Assembly: GCA_900317635.1 (NCBI GenBank)
Contig: ONHN01000009.1
Location: 1-54,326, forward strand
Length of the DNA stretch: 54,326 bases
Direction: 5' to 3'
From: an uncultured Prevotellaceae bacterium
GTDB lineage: Bacteria; Bacteroidota; Bacteroidia; Bacteroidales; Bacteroidaceae
Shown: in pieces, positions 24,747 to 35,674 of the stretch
How positions within the stretch are numbered: the stretch's first letter is position 1
Layout: the number at the start of each line of letters is the position of its first letter
Notes under the pieces: generated by a model
What the model saw: only the letters and a program-made list of their open reading frames with translations
The model's database searches: none
What the model was told of the DNA's origin: nothing
Program-made: the position numbers and the translations under genes

Positions 24747-25343
24747 TTACTTTTTGGCACGCGCCGTGTAGCGTCCGTTTTGCACGCGATAGCGCGGACG
24801 GGGTGCCACGTTCTTTTGTTTCTTAGCTTTGGCGGCTTCCTGCGCCTTTTCCTTCTCGGCCTCGGCGGCACGTTGCTCCCATTCGTTGGCAGCGTAGTAG
24901 TCGCCCGTGCGCGGGTCGAGCAGTTGCAGTTGGGGAATTTCGGGCTTCTCGATGTTTTCGATGGGGTCGATAATGCCGTTCTTTCCAACGACAGCCAGTT
25001 CAACGTTGGCCACGCCGCGCGAGAGGATGCCGAGGTCCTTGGCAGCTTGCCAAGAGAGGTCGACCACACGGCCAGGTCCGAAGGGGCCGCGGTCCGTTAC
25101 GCGAACGATGACTTCCTTGCCCGTCTTCGTGTCGCGCACCTTCAGCATCGTGCCGAAGGGCAGCGTGCGGTGGGCACAGGTCATGGCGTACATGTCGAAA
25201 CGCTCGCCGCTGCTGGTCTTACGTCCGTGGAGGGCTTTGCCGTAGTAGGACGCCTTGCCCGCCTTGGCGAAGTTTTGAGCGTTGGCAGAAGTGAAGGAAA
25301 TAATGATGGCGATAACAGCCAAAAGGATTGTCTTCAATTTCAT
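24747..25343 (-). CDS. rlpA: RlpA-like septal ring lytic transglycosylase
   Basis: A 198-residue exported protein: signal peptide (residues 1-22, ending SANAQ), then a double-psi beta-barrel RlpA domain with GKASYYGKALHGRKTSSGERFD, AHRTLPFGTMLKVRD and VTDRGPF...VDLSWQAAKDLG; the Asp of TDRGPF and His of AHRTLPFG are the catalytic-type residues of the family. RlpA cuts denuded glycan strands at the division septum. The C-terminus is a Lys/Ala/Glu-rich helical tail instead of a SPOR domain. The start at 25343 gives the signal peptide; the promoter at 25458-25488 leaves a 110-base leader that contains the AT-rich motif (25374-25391). Confidence 0.85.
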   Translation of the reverse strand: MKLKTILLAVIAIIISFTSANAQNFAKAGKASYYGKALHGRKTSSGERFDMYAMTCAHRTLPFGTMLKVRDTKTGKEVIVRVTDRGPFGPGRVVDLSWQAAKDLGILSRGVANVELAVVGKNGIIDPIENIEKPEIPQLQLLDPRTGDYYAANEWEQRAAEAEKEKAQEAAKAKKQKNVAPRPRYRVQNGRYTARAKK

Positions 25344-25373
25344 AATAAATAGTGTTTCGCGGAGGAGCGCAAC

Positions 25374-25391
25374 TATATATAATATTGTATA
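25374..25391. repeat. Recurrent AT-rich motif (TATATATAATATTGTATA)
   Basis: One of four near-identical copies; the others are 34809-34826, 35533-35550 and 50231-50248. Here it is in the rlpA leader. Confidence 0.7.
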
Positions 25392-25457
25392 GCTCGCGGG
25401 TGCTGTAGAGAGGTATTTAGCGAGGTGTGAGCACCCTATTCCGCTGTTTTCACGGTG

Positions 25458-25488
25458 CAAAAGTACGGCCTATGGGAGGTAACGCCAA
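25458..25488 (-). promoter_or_regulatory. Promoter of the rlpA-like gene
   Basis: On the minus strand TTG (25488-25486), 20 bases, TACTTTTG (25465-25458). Confidence 0.7.
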
Positions 25489-25994
25489 GCGTTTAACGCT
25501 CGTTATCATGCACTTTAACTTTTAGGGCGGCGGTGGCGGGGGGTGGCAATCTCGCTTTTTGGCAAACTGGCGTCAAGGGGGCGGCGGAGCGGGTAGGGCA
25601 TGGCTTGAAAAGGTCGTAGCCATAACGGTTTAGGGAGTCCAGACGGCTTTGCCCGCCGCCTGCCAGAGCAGGCCACGGCTTGCAGCAAAAACCGAAATAA
25701 AGGACAACGGTTTTGCGTTAAAAGCGTTTAACATTCAGAGAAAAAGGGTCGGTTCGGGCGTTTAACATTTGTGGCGTGGGGGCGAAGCGCGCAGAAGGGT
25801 AGTGGATACGGGCGATGTGGAGCTTTGGGGCGGTAGGAGAGGGTGTAGGGCGAGGGGCGGCGTTTGGCAGGTGGACGTGGCAAAGCGCGTTAAAAAGCCG
25901 TTAAAATGAGGGGGCAGTGGGCGGAGAGAGGAGAGGGGAGTGGGGAGTGGGGGCGTCCTTCATGCTCACTTTTACGCAGTAAAAGCGTGAAGGG
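25489..25994. other. G-rich intergenic region with repeated GCGTTTAAC/GTTAAA words
   Basis: No gene. About 500 bases between divergent transcription units, strongly G-rich on the plus strand, with GTTTAAC or GTTAAA motifs at 25489-25499 (palindrome GCGTTTAACGC), 25715-25732, 25758-25770 and 25887-25908. Confidence 0.6.
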
Positions 25995-26025
25995 TTGTCA
26001 GTATGCAAAAAATGCATTACCTTTG
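25995..26025 (+). promoter_or_regulatory. Promoter of the T9SS-sorted protein gene and probably uvrA
   Basis: TTG (25995-25997), 20 bases, TACCTTTG (26018-26025). The leader to 26157 includes a variant of the AT-rich motif (ATACAATATTTTATA, 26132-26146). Confidence 0.7.
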
Positions 26026-26156
26026 CTTCCCGAATGAGCGCAACGGATGCGCGCAATAATTGCGCTACTTATGCGTTTATTATTGTGATGACCTCATCAT
26101 GCAGAAGGTGACAGCCGCGCGGCTGCCGCCCATACAATATTTTATACACTCACACG

Positions 26157-26841
26157 ATGACAACGCAACGCAATATCCTTTGGTTCCTGCTCGTGCTCGC
26201 TGCGTGGCTCCTGTCCTTTGGCGTGCAGGCCAACGACGTTTACCCCACGGTGTCGCCCACAATGACTGTGACGGGCGACGGGCATATTGACGAAGAGGCT
26301 ACCGAGTACGGCGGCAATGCACCGATGTATGCCGTTTTTCGCGCCAATCCGCAAGACCTTGGTGACTACGAAGCACTCTACGAGTGGCGCTTTACGCGTC
26401 AGAACGAGACGGACCCGTTCCTTGTGCGCTACGACCAGGACACGGACTACCGCTTCACAGAGAGTGGCTCCTACTACGTGGAGCTACGCGTGAGCTTCGT
26501 GCTCGGCACGGACACGATAGAATACGCACAGGACACGCCCTTCAGCATCAGCATCAACGAGTCGATCCTTGAATTCCCCAACGCCTTCACGCCCAACGAC
26601 GACGGAGCCAACGATGTTTTTAAGGCGAAAGATACCTATCAGAGCATCGTGAAGTTCAACGCCAAGATTTTCAACCGTTGGGGCAAGCTGCTCTACGAGT
26701 GGAACGACCCCGCCGGCAGCTGGGACGGCACGTTCCATGGGCGCGATGTGCCCGACGGAGCCTACTACCTCAACTGCCAGGCCGATGGAGCCGACGGGCG
26801 TCACTACAGCATCAAGAAAACGATAAACCTGCTACGCCGCT

Positions 26842-26870
<29 letters not shown>
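26157..26870 (+). CDS. Secreted protein with type IX secretion type B (gliding motility-associated) C-terminal domain
   Basis: A 237-residue protein with a signal peptide (residues 1-25, ILWFLLVLAAWLLSFGVQA). The middle resembles a PKD/Ig-like beta domain (EWRFTRQNET...GSYYVELRVSF). The last 90 residues are the CHU_C type B sorting domain: FPNAFTPNDDGANDVFK, then FNRWGKLLYEW, WDGTFHGRDVPDGAYY. This domain directs export through the type IX system. The gene overlaps the start of uvrA by 29 bases, so the two are probably cotranscribed, an odd pairing of a surface protein and a DNA repair gene that may reflect readthrough more than shared function. Confidence 0.85.
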
Positions 26871-29703
<2,833 letters not shown>

Positions 29704-29704
29704 A

Positions 29705-29742
29705 AACCACAAAAAACACAAAAGTCCACAAAAGACACAAAA
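29705..29742 (+). repeat. Left inverted flank of the GxxExxY gene
   Basis: AACCACAAAAAACACAAAAG and following ACACAAAA words; the reverse complement of 30127-30166 reads AACCACTAAAGACACAAAAG, a similar string. Confidence 0.65.
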
Positions 29743-29748
29743 TAATAT

Positions 29749-30126
29749 ATGTACGAAAACTACATATTTCAGGAAGAAAGTAGAGCTATTATAGATGCTG
29801 CATATACTGTACATAAAACATTAGGTACGGGTTTCGTAGAAGCTGTCTATCAAGAAGCTCTTGCTATAGAATTATCACAGCGGGGAGTTCCTTTTACACA
29901 ACAACAGGAACTCACCATATACTATGGGACTATGCAGTTGCAAAAGAAGTTTTATGCTGATTTTTTGTGCTACAATGCTATTATCCTTGAACTTAAAGCC
30001 ACACAAGCTATTGCTCCTGAGCATAGAGCACAGATATTAAACTATCTTCGTGCCAGCAAGCTACATTTAGGACTACTTATAAATTTTGGAGAACCAAAAA
30101 TCAACATTCAACGCTTTATCGCTTGA
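29749..30126 (+). CDS. GxxExxY family protein
   Basis: A 125-residue protein with VHKTLGTGFVEAVYQEAL (the G-x-x-E-x-x-Y motif, residues 25-42), a middle FYADFLCYNAIILELKA (PD-(D/E)XK-like Asp, Glu, Lys) and GLLINFG near the C-terminus. The family is widespread in Bacteroidetes, of unknown function, with a predicted nuclease-like fold. It is clearly AT-rich compared with uvrA and the transporter on either side and is bracketed by inverted CCACAAAA-rich repeats (29705-29742 and 30127-30166), which suggests it arrived as a small cassette. No promoter of the usual type precedes it. Confidence 0.88.
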   Translation: MYENYIFQEESRAIIDAAYTVHKTLGTGFVEAVYQEALAIELSQRGVPFTQQQELTIYYGTMQLQKKFYADFLCYNAIILELKATQAIAPEHRAQILNYLRASKLHLGLLINFGEPKINIQRFIA

Positions 30127-30166
30127 GTGTTGTGATTTTTGTGGCCTTTTGTGTCTTTAGTGGTTA
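30127..30166 (-). repeat. Right inverted flank of the GxxExxY gene
   Basis: Inverted partner of 29705-29742, starting immediately after the stop codon. Confidence 0.65.
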
Positions 30167-30203
30167 TCAAGAATCTTAACAATTAAAGCAAAACTATAAT
30201 TTT

Positions 30204-31727
30204 ATGTTTGAAAACCAACCTAAAGGGCTTTACGCCCTCGCTCTTGCCAACACAGGCGAGCGCTTCGGCTACTACACGATGTTAGCCGTGTTTGCATTGT
30301 TCCTGCGCGAGAACTTCGGTCTGGCTCCTGGCACGGCTGGTGCTATCTACAGCACGTTCCTCGCCTTAGTCTATTTCCTTCCCCTTTTCGGCGGCATGAT
30401 GGCCGACAAGTTCGGCTATGGTAAGATGGTGACCATCGGCATCCTTATTATGTTTGCCGGTTACCTCGTGCTCTCCATTCCTCTCGGCGGCGACGTGGTT
30501 GCCATGATTGGCATGATCATCGCCTTGTTCCTCATCAGCTTCGGCACGGGTCTGTTTAAGGGCAACCTGCAAGTCATGGTGGGCAACCTCTACGACGAGG
30601 CGCAGTATGCCACCTCGCGCGACAGCGGCTTCTCCATCTTCTATATGGCCATCAACATCGGTGCTTTGTTTGCTCCTACCGCTGCCGTGAAGATTATGGA
30701 GTATGCCGAGAAGTCGTTGAACTACAGCCATGCCGACGCTTACCACTTTGCCTTCGCCGTGGCTTGCTTCTCGCTCATCCTCTCTATTGCTATCTACTAC
30801 GGTTTCCGTTCTACGTTCCGCCACGTAGAGAGCGACAAGAAGAAAGACACTGCCGCCACCGCCGTGGCCGAAGAGAAGGAAGACCCGAAGGACACGAAGG
30901 AGCGCGTGGTGGCCCTCTGCCTCGTCTTCGCCGTGGTCATCTTCTTCTGGATGGCCTTCCACCAAAACGGCCTGACGCTGACCTACTTCGCTAACGAGTT
31001 CGTACAGCCCACCGTGAGCGGTGCTGCCGCTATGCCCTTCGACGTGTGGAACCTCGTGCTCTGCATCGTCATCGTTTATGCGCTGTTCTCTCTCTTCCAG
31101 AGTAAGAAGGGTAGCACGCGCGGCATCTCGGCGCTTGTGATAGCCATCTGTGTGGGCTTGCTCTACTGGCAGTATCTGCGCGCCGGCGACACGCCCCTTG
31201 CCCTCGCCGCTCCCATCTTCCAGCAGTTCAACCCCAGCTTCGTTGTAGCCCTGACACCCGTCAGCCTCGCCATCTTCGGCTGGCTCGCCGCTCGTGGCAA
31301 GGAACCCAGTGCACCGCGCAAGATAGCCTACGGTATGCTCGTGGCTGGAGCTGCCTACCTCATCATGGTGGCTGGCTCGCTCGGTCTGCTCACGCCCGAC
31401 GCGCAGGCCGCTGCTGCCCCTGCCGACAAGACGTTTGCGAGTCCGAACATGCTCATTGGTACCTACCTCGTGCTGACCTTCGGCGAACTCCTGCTCAGCC
31501 CGATGGGTATCTCCTTCGTTTCGAAGGTAGCCCCCGCCAAGCTGAAAGGCACGATGATGGGCGGCTGGTTCGTGGCTACGGCCCTTGGCAACTTCCTCGT
31601 CAGCGTAGGCGGCTTCCTCTGGGGCAGTCTGCCGCTGTGGGTTGTTTGGACCGTCTTCATCGTCCTCTGCCTGCTCAGTGCCGCCTTCATGTTCGCCGTC
31701 ATGAAGCGACTGGAGAAGGTTTGCTGA
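30204..31727 (+). CDS. POT/PTR family proton-dependent oligopeptide transporter
   Basis: A 507-residue MFS transporter with about 12-14 helices. NTGERFGYYTMLAVFALFL carries the POT motif ExxERFxYY in shortened form (GERFGYY, residues 18-24); GGMMADKFGYGKMV is the MFS loop 2-3 motif and FSIFYMAINIGALFAP the PTR2 signature FYxxINxGSL-like. A charged cytoplasmic loop rich in Lys/Glu (about 213-232) separates the halves. It imports di- and tripeptides with protons, which fits the secreted DPPIV of the same window. The C-terminal end is intact. Confidence 0.9.
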   Translation: MFENQPKGLYALALANTGERFGYYTMLAVFALFLRENFGLAPGTAGAIYSTFLALVYFLPLFGGMMADKFGYGKMVTIGILIMFAGYLVLSIPLGGDVVAMIGMIIALFLISFGTGLFKGNLQVMVGNLYDEAQYATSRDSGFSIFYMAINIGALFAPTAAVKIMEYAEKSLNYSHADAYHFAFAVACFSLILSIAIYYGFRSTFRHVESDKKKDTAATAVAEEKEDPKDTKERVVALCLVFAVVIFFWMAFHQNGLTLTYFANEFVQPTVSGAAAMPFDVWNLVLCIVIVYALFSLFQSKKGSTRGISALVIAICVGLLYWQYLRAGDTPLALAAPIFQQFNPSFVVALTPVSLAIFGWLAARGKEPSAPRKIAYGMLVAGAAYLIMVAGSLGLLTPDAQAAAAPADKTFASPNMLIGTYLVLTFGELLLSPMGISFVSKVAPAKLKGTMMGGWFVATALGNFLVSVGGFLWGSLPLWVVWTVFIVLCLLSAAFMFAVMKRLEKVC

Positions 31728-32229
31728 TGGCGTAGGAGAGGCGAAAGCAAAGCCCCTCTCCCCCTTCCCCTCTCTCCCCGAAAGGGCGAGAGAGTAGGTA
31801 CTTTAAGCAACTGAATGCTTGAAGTATGAGAGTATAAAGAAAGCTGACGCCGATGATTTTCGCTGGCTACCCGCCTGCGGAAATTGTCGGCGTCAGCTCA
31901 AAAAGATACGGAGATGTTCCCCTTAGCCAAATCCTGTGTCGCCTCTAACGGGGCTTCCGTTGGCGTAGTCTGCATAGTTTGCAATCGATGTAAGCGTTCA
32001 ATGTAGCCTTGTAGAGGCATCATAGTGTTAGGCAGGGGTGGAGCGAAGCGGAACCTCTGTTTATAGCGTTGTTTTATAGTAAGCCTCGTAGGAGCGACAC
32101 TATAAACAATTCCCCTCCTCCTCCAACTTTTTCCCTCTATAAGTAGCAAAAACCTTTGTCTTGCCAACAAAAAAACAGCAAAGGGCTTACTAAAATTGTT
32201 GTTTATTTTCTTTGTATCTGAAAAATCAT
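31728..32229. other. Intergenic region before the tyrosine kinase gene
   Basis: No convincing gene. It begins with a CCCCTCTCCC/GGGCGAGAG element (31745-31795) and holds a strong hairpin (31842-31898, 12-base perfect stem AGCTGACGCCGA, extended with mismatches, not followed by a T-run). A 90-codon minus-strand frame (31898-32170) has no supporting feature. Confidence 0.5.
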
Positions 32230-32237
32230 TAAATTTG
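32230..32237 (+). promoter_or_regulatory. -7 element of the polysaccharide kinase gene
   Basis: TAAATTTG, 42 bases before the ATG; no matching -33 element seen. Confidence 0.4.
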
Positions 32238-32278
32238 CCGCGCCTTATGGCTTATAATAAAGTAAACAACCCACTTAG

Positions 32279-34798
32279 ATGGAACAACAGAATAACACCA
32301 ACAACAACCAGATTAATCGTCAGCGACAAGAGGAAGAGGTACAGCTCATTCCACTCCTAAAGACCTGCTTCCGCATTTTCATCGCTAAATGGTATTTGTT
32401 TGCCCTTTCGTGCATTATCTGCTTAGCCCTGGGCTGGCTCTATCAGCAGCGCAAGCAACGCATCTATCAGCGCCAGGCCGTCATGCTCATCGAAGACTCG
32501 GGCGGCGGAACGGGTGCCGGCAAGAGCGCTTTGCGCGGTCGCGGCAACTTAGGCAACCTGCTTGAGCTGAACGGCGTCAGCGTAGGCGACAACCTGAAGA
32601 ACGAAATGTTCATCCTTGGCAGCGAACGCCTCATGCGCCGCGTGGTAGATACGCTCGGTCTCGATGTAGAGATGCAGACGATGCAAAGTCTTCACCTCGT
32701 GCCGCTCTACAAGCAAGAGCCCTTCCGCCTGACGTTCGCACAAAAGGCCGCTGCTCCCGCTCAGTTCTGCGTCAGCATCCTCAGCGACGGCAGCCTGCGC
32801 CTCTACGACTTCCGTGGTGCCGACCCCGAAACGGGTGAACCCTTCGAGGAAGGTTCCTCTTCCGACGTCAAGGCGCGCCTTGGCCAAAGTGTGAAGACGC
32901 CTGCTGGCGAACTGCGCTTCGAGAAGCTCCCCGCTTTCGACAAGTTCCCCCGCAACAAGGAAATCCTTGTGCGCCACCTCCCCATCGAACTCGCCGCTAA
33001 AATGTATAAGGCAAGCCTTACGGCTGCCGAGTTCGATAAGGAAAGCTCGCTCATCGTCCTCTCCAGCCGCGATGCCAGCCCCGAACGTGCCAGCGATGTC
33101 CTCTACGAAGTTTATAATGCCTACAAGCTCGACGTGGTTGATAACAAAAACCGCGTAGCCAACAGCACCGCCCACTTCATTGAGAGCCGTCTGGCCATCA
33201 TCGGTCAGGAGCTGTCCGAAGTAGAGAGCAAGCTGGCCAGCTTCAAGCAGCAAAACAACATTGCCGACTTCCAGACGAGTGCCGCCACGCTCACCACCGA
33301 AAACGCCGAAGCGCGCAAGCGGGCCCTCGAAGCACAGACGCGCCTCAGCGTGGCCGAATATCTGCGCGAGTTCCTCGAAGACCACAGCAACCGCACGGAG
33401 GTCATCCCCTCCCTCAACCTCGAAGGTGCTGGCTTCAACACGCAGATAGCCAACTACAACCAGATGATGAACGAGCGCAACCGCATCGTGGCCAACTCCA
33501 GCGAGCAGAACCCGCTCGTGCAGGAGACCGACGTGCGCTTGGCACAACTGCGCAGCAGCATCCTCCACTCCATTCGTTCCTACGAACAGAGCAAGCGCCT
33601 CGAAGCGCAGGACGCTATGAGCTTAGAAGGCAACCTCTCCTCGAAGCTGGCACAGGCTCCTATACAAGAGAAGCTCGGCCTCGACATCCAGCGCCAACAA
33701 ACGTTGAAGGAAGCCCTCTACACCTACCTGCTCAACAAGCGTGAGGAAGTAGCCCTGCAGTTGGCCATCAACGAGGCCAACGTGCGCCTCGTAGAGGAAC
33801 CCCTCGGCAGTTCGGCACCCATTGCACCGCGCAGAATGGTCATCCTGGCCGCCAGCTTCCTCATTGGCCTGCTCATTCCCGCCCTCTTCATCTGGATAAG
33901 AACCCTATTCGACGTGACCATCACGAGCCGTCGCGACGTGGAAGAGCAAACCTCCATCCCCGTCCTTGGCGACGTGCCCCACTGGAAAGAAGTCGCCGAG
34001 CTGGGCAACATCTCCAAGTGCAAGAGCGACGATCCTATCGTCGAAGCCTTCCGCATGTTGCGCTACAACATCAACTTCATGCAGCATAACGCCAAAGTCC
34101 TGTTGATCACCTCCAGCACGCCAGGTCATGGTAAGAGCTTCATCTCGCGCAACCTCGCCGCCGTCATGGGTATGACGAAGAAGCGCGTCCTGCTCATCGA
34201 TGCCGACATACGTAAGCGCACGCTGTCGAAGGAGCTGGCTAAGGGTAAGGAGCAGCATGGCCTCACCGACTGGCTCATCGATGAGGACAAGCTCATGCGC
34301 CTCGACGAACTTGTGCTGACCAACCAGCTTAGCGAGAATGTCGATTTCCTCCCTGCCGGCAAGTTGCCGCCCAACCCCGCCGAGCTGCTGATGGGTTCGC
34401 GACTCGACGAACTGGTAGAAAAGGCCAAGGAGGTGTACGACTACATCATCTTCGACGCTACGCCGATGTTGGCCGTGGCCGACGCGGGTATCGTTGACCG
34501 CGTGGCCGACCTTACCATCTTCGTTATGCGCGTGGGCCGTCAGGACAAGGCCTTCCTGCCCGAAATAGAACAACTCTACCAAAACGGCAAGTTCAACCAC
34601 CTCACCATCGTCATCAACGATGCCGATGTCAAAGCGGGTAGCTACGGCTATGGTTACGGCTACGGCGGTTATGGCTATGGTTACGGCTATGGCTATGGTT
34701 ACGGCTATGGTTACGGTCGCGAAGAGAAGAAGAAAGGATTGCTCAGCCGCCTGCTCGCGCCCAGCCGATCCTCTCACCGCCACCACCGCAAACGCTAA
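32279..34798 (+). CDS. Wzz/Wzc-type polysaccharide co-polymerase and BY-family tyrosine autokinase
   Basis: An 839-residue inner-membrane protein. Two membrane helices (about 35-55 and 523-545) bracket a large periplasmic Wzz/GNVR region with coiled coils. The cytoplasmic kinase domain has Walker A SSTPGHGKSF (near 611-620), Walker A' VLLIDADIRK (near 640) and Walker B YIIFDATPML. The C-terminus is a run of Tyr-Gly repeats with about a dozen tyrosines (residues about 788-817), the autophosphorylation cluster, then a basic end. Such proteins control capsule or exopolysaccharide chain length. No other polysaccharide genes adjoin it here; rfbB lies 11 kb away. A terminator follows. Confidence 0.92.
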   Translation: MEQQNNTNNNQINRQRQEEEVQLIPLLKTCFRIFIAKWYLFALSCIICLALGWLYQQRKQRIYQRQAVMLIEDSGGGTGAGKSALRGRGNLGNLLELNGVSVGDNLKNEMFILGSERLMRRVVDTLGLDVEMQTMQSLHLVPLYKQEPFRLTFAQKAAAPAQFCVSILSDGSLRLYDFRGADPETGEPFEEGSSSDVKARLGQSVKTPAGELRFEKLPAFDKFPRNKEILVRHLPIELAAKMYKASLTAAEFDKESSLIVLSSRDASPERASDVLYEVYNAYKLDVVDNKNRVANSTAHFIESRLAIIGQELSEVESKLASFKQQNNIADFQTSAATLTTENAEARKRALEAQTRLSVAEYLREFLEDHSNRTEVIPSLNLEGAGFNTQIANYNQMMNERNRIVANSSEQNPLVQETDVRLAQLRSSILHSIRSYEQSKRLEAQDAMSLEGNLSSKLAQAPIQEKLGLDIQRQQTLKEALYTYLLNKREEVALQLAINEANVRLVEEPLGSSAPIAPRRMVILAASFLIGLLIPALFIWIRTLFDVTITSRRDVEEQTSIPVLGDVPHWKEVAELGNISKCKSDDPIVEAFRMLRYNINFMQHNAKVLLITSSTPGHGKSFISRNLAAVMGMTKKRVLLIDADIRKRTLSKELAKGKEQHGLTDWLIDEDKLMRLDELVLTNQLSENVDFLPAGKLPPNPAELLMGSRLDELVEKAKEVYDYIIFDATPMLAVADAGIVDRVADLTIFVMRVGRQDKAFLPEIEQLYQNGKFNHLTIVINDADVKAGSYGYGYGYGGYGYGYGYGYGYGYGYGREEKKKGLLSRLLAPSRSSHRHHRKR

Positions 34799-34808
34799 GA
34801 GACGCTCA

Positions 34809-34826
34809 CATACAATATTATATATG
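34809..34826. repeat. Recurrent AT-rich motif
   Basis: CATACAATATTATATATG, just upstream of the terminator; see 25374-25391. Confidence 0.7.
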
Positions 34827-34833
34827 TACAAAG

Positions 34834-34872
34834 AAGTTCGCCAACGCCGCATCGTTGGCGAACTTACTTTTT
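34834..34872 (+). terminator. Terminator of the tyrosine kinase gene
   Basis: Perfect 13-base stem AAGTTCGCCAACG (34834-34846) and its complement (34853-34865) around CCGCAT, followed by ACTTTTTC. Confidence 0.85.
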
Positions 34873-35281
34873 CTATAGGAGCGCGGGTGCATTATGGTAC
34901 GCAGGTGTCTCGCCCGCACCCATCGCCGGCGTAGCCCTGGGAGCGCGGGCGCCTCGCCCGCAATCGCTGCGTTAGCAGCGAAGCTCCGCCGCAGAGCATC
35001 ATTGTTATGGTATGCAGCTGTCTCGCCTGCGGAAAATGTATTGACATGAGTGTCACCCATAGCGAGGCTATCGCTGATTTCCGCAGTCGAGACACCTGCG
35101 TCCCTAACCTTCGCTGCTGACGCAGCGATTAGGGCGGGCGAGGCGCCCGCGCTCCCAGTTATTTCGCAGGCGAGACACCTGCGTTCTATGCTACCCCCTC
35201 CGCATTTTGCCGCCTTCAGTGAGCAAAAAGCGTGCGAATTGCACAAAATTAAGGCTCTGTGTGCAAATAAGTTGTAATAGA
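34873..35281. repeat. Cluster of GC-rich palindromes (GCAGGCGAGACACCTGC type)
   Basis: At least six palindromes such as GCAGGTGTCTCGCCCGC, GCGGGCGCCTCGCCCGC and GCAGGCGAGACACCTGCG in both orientations between about 34880 and 35185. No gene in this stretch. Confidence 0.7.
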
Positions 35282-35313
35282 TTTGCAATCGCGTCCTTCG
35301 TTGCTTATCTTTG
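35282..35313 (+). promoter_or_regulatory. Promoter upstream of the 1902-aa surface protein
   Basis: TTTG (35282-35285), 20 bases, TATCTTTG (35306-35313). The transcript would have a leader of about 350 bases before the ATG at 35675, containing the AT-rich motif (35533-35550) and a possible short ORF. Confidence 0.75.
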
Positions 35314-35338
35314 CACTATAAAAGGCAAACAACTTGAG

Positions 35339-35497
35339 ATGATACGCAACTATTCCTTCCCCCTACGCCCTACACCCTTCGGGGCTTATAGCCTCTGCAA
35401 GATAGTGCAGTACGCCCTGCCAAAGTGTCTTTGGCACGACGGTGGAACTCATTGCCTCTGTCCTTTTCACGCCCTTCAATATACATCGCGCAGCTAA
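35339..35497 (+). CDS. Possible 52-codon leader ORF
   Basis: An ATG 26 bases after the promoter opens a frame for 52 residues rich in Cys, His and Pro (MIRNYSFPLRPTPFGAYSL...). It has no recognisable domain, signal peptide or homologue I can name. It may be a leader peptide for the downstream surface-protein gene or simply chance; a small hairpin (TGCCAAAG/CTTTGGCA) lies inside it. Confidence 0.25.
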   Translation: MIRNYSFPLRPTPFGAYSLCKIVQYALPKCLWHDGGTHCLCPFHALQYTSRS

Positions 35498-35532
35498 CCT
35501 CGCCTAACACGCAGGAAGCTGCGCGAGCGCGT

Positions 35533-35550
35533 TATATATAATATTGTATA
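35533..35550. repeat. Recurrent AT-rich motif
   Basis: TATATATAATATTGTATA in the long leader of the surface-protein gene; see 25374-25391. Confidence 0.7.
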
Positions 35551-35674
35551 TTGCTCACACACCCTTCACACTATGCATCGCCCCGCACGACGCATAGCGG
35601 TGCAGGCGCGTAGCCGTACATAGTGCCAACCCGTAGCGCAGCCGAACAATAACAATCAATATACACACAACACA

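Noticed and set aside
31898-32170. 90-codon minus-strand frame
   Set aside because: Starts in a hairpin region, no promoter, no recognisable protein character.
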